Positions 1 through 5,256 of a stretch of 5,256 nt of DNA are shown piece after piece. Origin of the DNA: J088 sp003695505 [NCBI: Candidatus Dadabacteria bacterium] (GTDB lineage Bacteria; J088); NCBI GenBank assembly GCA_003695505.1, contig RFIY01000012.1:1-5256 (forward strand), given 5' to 3'. Position 1 is the first letter of the stretch; each line of letters starts with the position of its first letter. The notes beneath the pieces were generated by a model, which saw nothing but the letters and a program-made list of their open reading frames with translations, did not search any database and was not told where the DNA came from. The translations under genes and the position numbers were made by a program.

Positions 1-1
1 G

Positions 2-382
2 ACCAACGATGATCTGGTGCAGGAAGCGAAGGTCGACGAGCTGTACGACTTCGAGCTCATCTACGAAGGCGAAACGACCGCGACGATTCGGGCGGTGCCC
101 AAGCCGGATGCCGCAGTCGTCTGGGGGCGCATCGACTACGAACTGCGCATCGCCGATCCGTTGCCACTGCGGGCCCGATACTACGACGAGGATGGCGAAC
201 TGGTGCGAATCCTGAGGTTCGAAGACGTGCGTCGCATCGCCGGGCGCGAGATCCCGATGCGGATCGTCGTGCTGCCGCAGGACAAGCCGGACGAGCGGAC
301 CGAGTTCGTGTACGAGTCGATCGAATTCGACGTGCCGCTGCCGAAGAACCTCTTTTCGCTGACGGCGTTGCGGCGGCGTTGA
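2..382 (+). CDS. LolA-like outer membrane lipoprotein-sorting protein, C-terminal part (5' end outside window)
   Basis: The reading frame is open from base 2 to the TGA at 380-382, giving 126 residues without a start, so the N-terminus and any signal peptide lie left of the window. The visible part starts TNDDLVQEAK and contains KPDAAVVWG, then YYDEDGELVR, then DKPDERTEF, and ends in an EFDVPLP...LFSL segment. From family knowledge this order matches the C-terminal half of the LolA-like 'outer membrane lipoprotein-sorting protein' family (PF17131 type), periplasmic half-barrel proteins that bind lipid or acyl chains. No membrane segment is visible. The stop overlaps the next ATG by one base (TGATG), so it is almost certainly co-translated with the downstream ABC permeases. 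The inferred role is a periplasmic carrier that accepts cargo from that transporter. An internal GTG at 17 should not be taken as the start, because homology-like sequence continues upstream of it. The cargo is unknown. Confidence 0.85.
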   Translation, partial: TNDDLVQEAKVDELYDFELIYEGETTATIRAVPKPDAAVVWGRIDYELRIADPLPLRARYYDEDGELVRILRFEDVRRIAGREIPMRIVVLPQDKPDERTEFVYESIEFDVPLPKNLFSLTALRRR

Positions 383-1611
383 TGCTACTACGCCTTGGCT
401 GGCGGAACCTCTGGCGCAACCGGCGCCGGACGCTGCTGACGATGTCGGCGATTGCGGTCGCCGTGTCGTTCGTGATTCTGCTGTTGGGGTTGCAGGACGG
501 CATGTTGCGCGACATGATCGTCGGCGCAACCGATTACTATCACGGGCATGCGCAGATTGCCCCCGAAGGCGCCTTCGACAACCCGTCGTTGTATCGTTCG
601 CTCGATGCCGAGGCCACGATCGAACAGATCGCGCGACGCGACGGGCTGTCCGCGATCACGCCGCGCCTCGATGGCTTTGCGCTACTGGCCGGCAACAAGC
701 CCGGCGCGGCGGCGCAGCCGGCGCAACTGCTGGGCGTTGATCCTGTCCGCGAAACGAAAGTGACCCGGCTCGCGGAGCAGGTGCGGCGTGGGCGCTGGAT
801 TCGATCCGGTACGGTCACCGCCGAGGTTGTGATCGGCCAGGGGCTGGCGCGTCGGCTCGAGGCGGACGTCGGGGACACACTCGCCGTGATGGGGCAGGCC
901 GCCGATGGGTCGATCGTCCAGGAGCTGTTGACGGTCGTCGGGATCATCGAGACGGGCGATCCCGGACGCGATCAGATGCTGGCGATCGTGCCGCTGGACT
1001 GGCTGCAGACGGTACTCGTCTTGCCCGGCCGCGCGCACCGACTCGTCATTCGCGTCGAGGACCCAATGGCTGCGGATCTCTGGGTAGCCGCGCACAAGGA
1101 TGACCTGACCGGTGTCGAGGTTCGTTCGTGGCGCGAGCTGTTGCCGTTGTTGTCGCAGATGCAGCAGATGTGGGATGTCGGGCAGTACGTCTTTACACTG
1201 ATCTTCTACTTCGCGGTCGTGCTGATCGTCGCCAATACGATGACGATGGCCTTTTTTGAGCGCTTCCGGGAGTTCGCGGTGATGCGTGCGATTGGGCTGA
1301 CAACCACGAAGTTGCAGGTGCTGGTCGGGCTCGAGGGGGCGTTGCTCAGTCTTGTCGCCGGTGTTGCGGGGGGCGTCTTCGGCGGACTGGCGACGGCGTT
1401 CTGGGCCAGCCATCCGCTCGATCTCAGTGCCTGGATGGAGCCGATTCGTTATGGCGGGGCCGTCATTCCACCGCAACTGCACACCTATCCGACGCGCATC
1501 AATACCCTGATGCCTGTCCTGCTGGTTGTCGTGCTGTCGATCGGGACGACGCTGCTGCCGATTCTGCGGTTGCGGCGACTCAAACCCGCCGAAGCGCTGG
1601 CGGAGGTGTAA
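382..1611 (+). CDS. ABC transporter permease, FtsX/MacB (LolC/LolE-like) family
   Basis: This 409-residue inner-membrane protein has the classic FtsX-fold layout. A basic amphipathic N-terminus (LRLGWRNLWRNRRRT) is followed by TM1 at about 19-37, a large periplasmic domain at about 38-268, and then TM2 (about 270-290), TM3 (about 313-340) and TM4 (about 375-395). The cytoplasmic motif ERFREFAVMRAIG at 293-305 and the tail LRRLKPAEAL at 396-405 are typical of MacB/LolE-type permeases. The length is close to LolC and LolE. Just after TM1 it carries GLQDGMLRDMI and then GHAQI, which the second permease mirrors. The ATG at 382 overlaps the upstream TGA by one base. A TTG at 379 would add only one residue, and no clear Shine-Dalgarno is seen, which fits translational coupling. 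It probably pairs with the second permease and the ATPase as a mechanotransmission-type ABC complex that extracts a lipid or lipoprotein. The substrate cannot be read from the sequence. Confidence 0.93.
   Translation: MLLRLGWRNLWRNRRRTLLTMSAIAVAVSFVILLLGLQDGMLRDMIVGATDYYHGHAQIAPEGAFDNPSLYRSLDAEATIEQIARRDGLSAITPRLDGFALLAGNKPGAAAQPAQLLGVDPVRETKVTRLAEQVRRGRWIRSGTVTAEVVIGQGLARRLEADVGDTLAVMGQAADGSIVQELLTVVGIIETGDPGRDQMLAIVPLDWLQTVLVLPGRAHRLVIRVEDPMAADLWVAAHKDDLTGVEVRSWRELLPLLSQMQQMWDVGQYVFTLIFYFAVVLIVANTMTMAFFERFREFAVMRAIGLTTTKLQVLVGLEGALLSLVAGVAGGVFGGLATAFWASHPLDLSAWMEPIRYGGAVIPPQLHTYPTRINTLMPVLLVVVLSIGTTLLPILRLRRLKPAEALAEV
1602..1607 (+). promoter_or_regulatory. Shine-Dalgarno site for the second permease
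   Basis: GGAGGT lies inside the last codons of the first permease, six bases before the GTG at 1614. It is an almost ideal Shine-Dalgarno and decides in favour of the GTG start, since no in-frame ATG lies nearby. It suggests the second permease is initiated efficiently in its own right, not only by coupling. Confidence 0.8.
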
Positions 1612-1613
1612 CG

Positions 1614-2870
1614 GTGCGGGATGGGCGCTGGATCTGGCTGCGCCTCGCATGGCGCAATCTCTGGCGGCAGAAGCGCCGCACGGCGATTCAACTCGCCGTC
1701 GTGGCCGGCAGCGTGCTGATCGCGCTCTGGTACAACAATCTCGCCCGTGGCATGTACGCGGCAATGATTCGCGACGGCGTGCGCTCGGGCAGCGGGCATA
1801 TCGGCATTTATCATCCGAACTATCTCAGCGATCGGCTGGTGCGGCAGACGGTGGCGCCCGACGGCCTGATCGATGAACTCCGGAAGCTGGATCATGTCGT
1901 CGCGGTGATGCCGCGCGTGATGCTGCCCGGTGTCGCGCGCAGCAGCTACGAGCTGTTACCGGTTGCCATCGTCGGCGCCGATCTGGACACCGAGCAGGCG
2001 ATCAATCCGATCCTCGATGCAAAGCGGCTGGTGGCCGGCCGGCTGCCGTCCCCCGGCAAACGGACCGTACAGGCGGTCGTCGGCGCGCGGTTCGCCGAGC
2101 GGCTGCACTTGCGCGTCGGCAGCAAGTTCGTGTTCAACGCCCAGAATGCCGATGGCGAGCTGATCGCCACGGCGATGCGCGTGGCGGGCATCGTGCGCAC
2201 CGGATTGCAGGAAATCGACGAAGGGACGTTGCTGGTCTGGCGGCAGGATGCGGCAAAGTTGCTTGGGCGACCCGGCCACGCCCACGAAATCGCGGTGCTG
2301 CTCGACCGGCCGAATTCGATTGCCGAACTGCTGCCAGAGGTGCAGGCGCGCGCGGCTGCGCGCGGGGCCAAGGCGTTTCGCTGGGAAGAGGCGATGCCGG
2401 GACTCGCCAGCGGCATTCGTATGGACTATGCCTTTCTGCAGGCCATCGTGTTCGTGATCTTCGTGCTGGTCGCGATCGGCACGGTCAATATCCTTGTCAT
2501 GGCCGTGCTCGAGCGCATCCGTGAGTTCGGTATCCTGCGCGCACTCGGCATGGAGCGGCGGCAGATCGGCTGGCTGGTGCTCAACGAAGCCGTGCTCGTC
2601 AGCCTGCTCGGGGTCGCAATCGGCGCGCTGCTGGGGTTTGCCGCGACCTGGTACACCTGGAAGTACGGGATCGATCTGAGCGAAATGATGGGCGGTGGCA
2701 GCGTCGAGATGGAAGGGGTGCTCGTCGAACCGATCATGCGCGCGACCTGGGACTGGGCCGGGATGGCTCGCCTGACAGGCGTTCTGTTGTTGCTGTCGAT
2801 CGCCGCGGCCCTCTATCCATTGCGACTGGTACTGCGTGTCGGCCCGGCTGACGCCGTACGGCACTATTGA
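1614..2870 (+). CDS. ABC transporter permease, FtsX/MacB (LolC/LolE-like) family, second subunit
   Basis: This 418-residue inner-membrane protein is paralogous to the gene before it. It has a basic start (LRLAWRNLWRQKRRT), TM1 at about 25-43, a periplasmic domain at about 44-270, TM2 at about 273-297, TM3 at about 320-346 and TM4 at about 383-403. The motif ERIREFGILRALG at 300-312 is the conserved coupling segment of MacB/LolE permeases, and the tail VGPADAVRHY matches the usual ending. After TM1 it has RGMYAAMIRDG and GHIGI, parallel to GMLRDMI and GHAQI in the first permease. This suggests ancient duplication followed by specialisation, as in LolC and LolE. The GTG start is chosen because of GGAGGT six bases upstream; only two bases separate it from the previous stop. 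It probably forms a heterodimer with the first permease, driven by the ATPase encoded 18 bases downstream. The substrate is not known. Confidence 0.93.
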   Translation: MRDGRWIWLRLAWRNLWRQKRRTAIQLAVVAGSVLIALWYNNLARGMYAAMIRDGVRSGSGHIGIYHPNYLSDRLVRQTVAPDGLIDELRKLDHVVAVMPRVMLPGVARSSYELLPVAIVGADLDTEQAINPILDAKRLVAGRLPSPGKRTVQAVVGARFAERLHLRVGSKFVFNAQNADGELIATAMRVAGIVRTGLQEIDEGTLLVWRQDAAKLLGRPGHAHEIAVLLDRPNSIAELLPEVQARAAARGAKAFRWEEAMPGLASGIRMDYAFLQAIVFVIFVLVAIGTVNILVMAVLERIREFGILRALGMERRQIGWLVLNEAVLVSLLGVAIGALLGFAATWYTWKYGIDLSEMMGGGSVEMEGVLVEPIMRATWDWAGMARLTGVLLLLSIAAALYPLRLVLRVGPADAVRHY

Positions 2871-2888
2871 ACGGTTGAAAGAGAAACG

Positions 2889-3590
2889 ATGATGAACAAC
2901 GAAACTGTACCCGCCATTGAACTGAGCGACGTCAGCAAGTTTTATCAGCAGGGTGACACGACGGTTCACGCGGTCGATCACGTCGATCTGACGCTGCAAC
3001 GAGGCGCCTTTGCCACACTGGCCGGGCCGTCGGGGTCGGGCAAGACGACGTTGCTGAATCTGATCGGCGGACTCGACCAGCCCGACACCGGAACGATCCG
3101 CATCGACGGCGAAACGACCACCGGCCTGTCCGACCGCGAGCTGACCCGTTTGCGCCTGCACAAGATCGGTTTCATCTTTCAGGCGTACAACCTGATCCCG
3201 GTGCTGACGGCGCTGGAAAACGCCGAATTCGTTCTGTTGTTACAGCGGCGTCCGGCCGACGAGCGGCAGGCGCGTGTCCGCGCGCTGTTTGCCGAGCTCG
3301 GCCTGGAGGGGCTGGAGCATCGCCTGCCGACGCAGCTCAGCGGCGGGCAGCAGCAGCGCGTGGCCGTCGCGCGGGCCGTCGCGCCGGAACCGGCGATCGT
3401 CCTGGCCGACGAGCCGACGGCAAATCTCGATTCGCAGACCTCGGCCAACCTGCTCGAAATGATGCACCGCCTCAATCGCGAGCAGGGCGTGACCTTCCTG
3501 TTCAGCACGCACGATCCCGCCGTCATCGAACAGGCCGACCGCGTCATCCGCATGCACGACGGCCGGATCGTTGACGACGAGCGGCGGTGA
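2889..3590 (+). CDS. ABC transporter ATP-binding protein, LolD/MacB type
   Basis: This 233-residue cytoplasmic ATPase would power the two adjacent permeases; the length equals that of E. coli LolD. All catalytic motifs are intact: Walker A GPSGSGKT at 46-53, Q-loop Gln98 (FIFQAYNL), signature LSGGQQQR at 150-157, Walker B IVLADEP at 170-176 with Asp174 and Glu175, D-loop NLDS at 179-182, and the switch histidine His208 in STHDP. The FQAYNLIPVLTALEN stretch after the Q-loop is typical of the LolD/MacB/FtsE group (o228 family). It is a stand-alone nucleotide-binding domain, not fused to a permease as in MacB. The start is ATGATG at 2889, and the second ATG (2892) is equally possible; an imperfect purine-rich AAAGAGAAA precedes it. 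It ends in a GTGA overlap with the next gene. It belongs with the LolCDE-like transporters, but the exact substrate class cannot be assigned from the ATPase alone. Confidence 0.96.
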   Translation: MMNNETVPAIELSDVSKFYQQGDTTVHAVDHVDLTLQRGAFATLAGPSGSGKTTLLNLIGGLDQPDTGTIRIDGETTTGLSDRELTRLRLHKIGFIFQAYNLIPVLTALENAEFVLLLQRRPADERQARVRALFAELGLEGLEHRLPTQLSGGQQQRVAVARAVAPEPAIVLADEPTANLDSQTSANLLEMMHRLNREQGVTFLFSTHDPAVIEQADRVIRMHDGRIVDDERR

Positions 3591-4753
3591 AACGTTCCTG
3601 GATCGCCGCTGCGCTGCTGATCGCGGCGCCTGCATCCGCGCTCGACGTGCTGCCGTCGCTGGCGCTGCGGCAGAGCGTTCTAGGCCTGAGGCAGCAACTG
3701 CCGACGATGCGTGACTGGGACGGCCTCGCCGAACTGCGCGCCCGTCCCGGACTGACCCTGCGCGGCGCGCAGGCCGCCGGTTCGCTCGAGATCGAGACAC
3801 GACTGTTCAGCGGCACCGGCAATCCCCTCTGGCCGCAACCCCAGGCACAGCGGTTTACCGGACTGAAATGGACGGCGGTCGATCAGGGCGACGTGGTCAT
3901 CGCCGGCTGGATCGACCGCGCCGATGTCACATTGCACGCCGGACCGGTCGACATCCAGATCGGACGCCAGCCGGTCGGGTTGGGCACGGCGCACTTTCTC
4001 GGCGTACTCGACATCATCGCGCCGTTCGCGCCGGGTGACCTCGACGCGACGTTTCGGCCGGGCGTCGATGCACTGCGCCTGCGCGGCATGGCCGGTGCGC
4101 GGCTCGAATGGGAAGTCGCCGCGGTCGGCGCGGATCCCGTGTCGACGTCGGGATCGTGGGCCCGTGGCCGAATCCTGCTCGACCAGGGCGATCTGGAGCT
4201 GGTCGGTGGCTGGTTGCGCCGGCGCGGTTTCGGGGGGCTGGGCTTCGACGGCGAGGCCGGGCTGGCATCGATCTGGGCCGAGGCGCTCGTGATCGACGCG
4301 ACCGGCGCGCCGCGTCGTGGCGGCAAGGTGGCGGCCGCCGCGATCATCGGTGCAGGCGGGCGGCCGCTGTCCGAGTTGTGGATCGAGGGCGCGATGCTGG
4401 GCCAGAGCCACGGCGTGGGACGCGACGACCTGCTCGCGGCGGTCGGCTCGGGCTGGGTCCAGGAAGGCTGGTGGTTTCTGGTCGGTCACGCGCATGCGAT
4501 GGCGACGATCGACTGGGAAGCGACGGCGCTCAGCCATCTGTCGGCAACCGGGGTGCTGAGCCTGACGGACGGCTCGATGTTCATGCAGCCACGCTGGACA
4601 TTCAGCGTCAGCGACGAGGCCGATCTCAGCGCCTACGGCTGGATCACCGCCGGAAAAGGCGCGCGCCTCGTGCCTCCGGCAATCCCGGAGCCGCGCAGCG
4701 AGTTCGGCTCCCTGCCACGCGGCGTCGGCTTGTACGCCCGCTGGTTCTTCTGA
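3587..4753 (+). CDS. Secreted, probable outer-membrane beta-barrel protein of unknown function
   Basis: This 388-residue protein has a clear Sec signal peptide: KR at 2-3, a hydrophobic core WIAAALLIAAP, and a likely cut after ASA at 16-18. There is no lipobox cysteine. The mature part has no hydrophobic helix. It consists of short alternating polar/hydrophobic segments separated by Gly- and Asp-rich turns (for example LEWEVAAVGAD, GDLELVGGWLRR, SELWIEGAML, GWWFLVGHAHAM), and it ends LYARWFF with a terminal Phe, as outer-membrane barrels do. The segment VDIQIGRQPVGLG at 121-133, followed by APFAPGDLDATFRPGVDALRLRG at 145-167 (named here only by its ends, APF and LRG), resembles a strand-and-loop pattern of porin-like barrels. 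The GTG start overlaps the ATPase stop as GTGA and gives the signal peptide directly. The inferred role is the outer-membrane component of the preceding transport system, as receptor or exit. I do not recognise a named gene. Confidence 0.8.
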   Translation: MKRSWIAAALLIAAPASALDVLPSLALRQSVLGLRQQLPTMRDWDGLAELRARPGLTLRGAQAAGSLEIETRLFSGTGNPLWPQPQAQRFTGLKWTAVDQGDVVIAGWIDRADVTLHAGPVDIQIGRQPVGLGTAHFLGVLDIIAPFAPGDLDATFRPGVDALRLRGMAGARLEWEVAAVGADPVSTSGSWARGRILLDQGDLELVGGWLRRRGFGGLGFDGEAGLASIWAEALVIDATGAPRRGGKVAAAAIIGAGGRPLSELWIEGAMLGQSHGVGRDDLLAAVGSGWVQEGWWFLVGHAHAMATIDWEATALSHLSATGVLSLTDGSMFMQPRWTFSVSDEADLSAYGWITAGKGARLVPPAIPEPRSEFGSLPRGVGLYARWFF

Positions 4754-4907
4754 GCGAGCGGCGGCGGGGCCACCGCGGGCAGAAACCAAAGTGACGCGTG
4801 GGTCTTCGTGTGGAACGTCATCCCGGACGGACACGAAGTGTTCGATCCGGGATTCAGTGCGGCGGCCGAGCCGCGCAGGAACAGGATGATCTACTGAATG
4901 GGTAGAT
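4754..4907. other. Intergenic region between convergent genes
   Basis: No gene is supported in these 154 bases. They separate the end of the five-gene operon from the oppositely oriented toxin-antitoxin locus. They hold one strong hairpin (4820-4853), a small GC hairpin at 4862-4874 (GCGGC, loop CGA, GCCGC), and a 6-base inverted repeat ATCTAC/GTAGAT at 4889-4907. No T-tract follows any of these on either strand, so a classical intrinsic terminator is not shown. The codable frames here read only as GC-rich shadows. Confidence 0.7.
4820..4853. repeat. Strong REP-like hairpin
   Basis: The arms ATCCCGGA (4820-4827) and TCCGGGAT (4846-4853) are a perfect 8-base inverted repeat. Inside, after a small bulge (C against GA), GGACAC (4829-4834) pairs with GTGTTC (4838-4843), with one G-T pair, around a GAA loop. 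The outer context, GTCATCCCGG and CCGGGATTCAG, resembles the dispersed palindromic repeats common in proteobacterial intergenic regions. It lies between convergent genes, where such elements often stabilise 3' ends or help stop transcription. That it is a repeat is an inference, as only one copy is present here. Confidence 0.6.
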
Positions 4908-4921
4908 TCAGCCGTAGATTC
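4902..4921. repeat. Short direct repeat GTAGATTC
   Basis: GTAGATTC occurs at 4902-4909 and again at 4914-4921, 12 bases apart, spanning the stop codon of the toxin remnant. The first copy also pairs with ATCTAC at 4889-4894. It could be a trace of small duplication or slippage; no function is evident. Confidence 0.4.
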
Positions 4922-5039
4922 GCCGACGGTGCCCGACCGCAACGACCAGTACGGTGACCCGTTCATCTTCGATGTGGCAGAGAATCCCGCAGTCGCACAC
5001 ACGGGCGCGGTCGCCCCATTCAACCTTCCAGGTCAACAC
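4908..5039 (-). pseudogene. RelE-type toxin remnant with in-frame internal deletion
   Basis: On the minus strand a frame of 42-43 codons runs from GTG (5039-5037) or TTG (5036-5034) to TGA at 4910-4908. It starts TWKVEWGDRAR, the usual first strand of RelE/ParE-family toxins, and then jumps directly to RVCDCGILCHIEDERVTV and LVVAVGHRRRIYG, the usual C-terminal third. Family members are about 85-95 residues, so roughly 45 central residues (the helices and the LWRY region) are missing, without a frameshift. The family motif RVGDYRIL appears as RVCDCGIL. The Arg matching catalytic Arg61 of E. coli RelE is therefore Gly, while the later Arg (GHR) and Tyr (RIY), matching Arg81 and Tyr87, remain. 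Each of the three changed codons (TGC, TGC, GGG) is one base from the expected GGC, TAC and CGG. The start overlaps the antitoxin end, as in intact relBE pairs. It is very unlikely to be an active mRNA interferase; a short antitoxin-binding peptide cannot be excluded. Confidence 0.8.
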
Positions 5040-5232
5040 CGGCCTCTACTTCTTCGTGGGTCCAGCGCTTTCCGGGCGACTCAATGCGCTCAATCGCCAG
5101 GTAGGTCTCTTCCATCTCGTCAAGGTGTTCAAGGATGGCCTGACGGGCGTAGAACGTCTTCGTGCGCCCTGTTTCTCTGGCAAGTTCGGTCAGCCGTTGT
5201 TCAATGTCTTCTGGTAAGCGAATCACGAGCAC
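5020..5232 (-). CDS. RelB-family (ribbon-helix-helix) antitoxin, intact
   Basis: This 70-residue protein begins MLVIRLPEDIEQRLTELARE and continues with TGRTKTFYARQAILEHLDEM, the short beta strand plus two helices of a ribbon-helix-helix DNA-binding domain (residues about 1-45). An acidic tail rich in Glu (about 46-70, with KRWTHEEVEAGVDLEG) would wrap and neutralise a RelE-type toxin. From family knowledge such antitoxins dimerise and repress their own promoter. The GTG start (5232-5230) is chosen because GGAGGT lies six bases upstream. Its 3' end overlaps the start of the degraded toxin gene. No in-frame damage is seen, so it may still be made and bind DNA although its partner is broken. GC is about 55 percent by hand count (118 of 216 bases at 5041-5256), well below the operon to the left, suggesting transfer. 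The hexamer TATAGC at the window edge (5256-5251) could be part of a -10 box, but this is weak. Confidence 0.88.
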   Translation of the reverse strand: MLVIRLPEDIEQRLTELARETGRTKTFYARQAILEHLDEMEETYLAIERIESPGKRWTHEEVEAGVDLEG

Positions 5233-5238
5233 GATTTA

Positions 5239-5244
5239 ACCTCC
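5239..5244 (-). promoter_or_regulatory. Shine-Dalgarno site for the RelB-like antitoxin
   Basis: GGAGGT on the minus strand (5244 to 5239) is six bases from the GTG at 5232. It fixes the antitoxin start at GTG rather than at the second GTG two codons later, and indicates strong translation of the antitoxin. Confidence 0.75.
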
Positions 5245-5256
5245 GCAAACGCTATA

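Noticed and set aside
682-1764. 360-codon minus-strand open frame
   Set aside because: It is antisense to the first permease and crosses the permease junction. It has no recognisable motif and is explained by GC-rich codon bias.
1956-3161. 401-codon minus-strand open frame
   Set aside because: It is antisense to the second permease and the ATPase, both of which have intact family motifs. The translation is rich in Gln, His, Asp and Arg with no domain-like pattern.
382-4753. Canonical lolCDE or macAB-tolC operon
   Set aside because: Gene sizes fit LolCDE, but the adjacent LolA-like PF17131-type carrier and the barrel are not part of the standard lolCDE operon. MacAB-TolC would need a membrane fusion protein and a fused ATPase-permease, which are absent. 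No gene symbols were therefore assigned.
4764-4776. Possible intrinsic terminator after the barrel gene (GCGG, loop GGCCA, CCGC)
   Set aside because: The stem is only four base pairs and is followed by GGGCAGAAACC, not by a T-tract, so it is not supported as a terminator.
4108-4794. 228-codon plus-strand frame overlapping the barrel gene
   Set aside because: It is an Arg/Gly-rich alternative frame inside the barrel gene, with no own ribosome site. The barrel frame has a signal peptide and a proper C-terminus.
3680-5023. 447-codon minus-strand open frame
   Set aside because: It lies antisense to the barrel gene, is rich in Arg, Ala and Pro without recognisable motifs, and covers both the intergenic hairpin and the toxin remnant. 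It is the usual GC-rich shadow of a well-supported plus-strand gene.
4954-5217. 87-codon plus-strand frame opposite the antitoxin
   Set aside because: It is antisense to the RelB-like antitoxin, which has family motifs and an ideal Shine-Dalgarno. The plus-strand frame has neither.

Overview
The window is GC-rich and densely packed, with very short or overlapping gene boundaries and GTG starts. The envelope proteins it encodes (a LolA-like carrier, a Lol/MacB-type ABC transporter and an outer-membrane barrel) point to a diderm bacterium, most likely a high-GC proteobacterium, possibly a gammaproteobacterium. Nothing in the sequence fixes the genus.

Positions 2-4753 (+ strand) look like one operon of five genes. 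The order is: the C-terminal part of a LolA-like 'outer membrane lipoprotein-sorting protein' (cut by the left edge); two paralogous FtsX/MacB-fold ABC permeases (409 and 418 aa); a LolD/MacB-type ABC ATPase (233 aa); and a secreted, probably outer-membrane beta-barrel protein (388 aa). Junctions are a 1-base stop/start overlap at 382, a 2-base gap with a strong Shine-Dalgarno before 1614, an 18-base gap before 2889, and a GTGA overlap at 3587. Together the set could move a lipid or lipoprotein from the inner membrane (ABC complex) through the periplasm (LolA-like carrier) to the outer membrane (barrel). The layout resembles LolCDE-LolA, but with a barrel in place of the LolB lipoprotein. The cargo is unknown.

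Positions 4754-4907 hold no gene. They contain a strong REP-like hairpin at 4820-4853 and some smaller repeats.

Positions 4908-5239 (- strand) carry a RelBE-type toxin-antitoxin locus of lower GC, convergent to the operon. The RelB-like antitoxin is intact, with a good ribosome binding site. The RelE toxin is a 42-43 codon remnant: its first strand and its C-terminal end are fused in frame, about half of the protein is missing, and the catalytic arginine of the GDYR motif is replaced. It is probably a decayed toxin beside a retained antitoxin. The most interesting items are the Lol-like cassette with its unclassified barrel, and this orphaned antitoxin with its toxin remnant.
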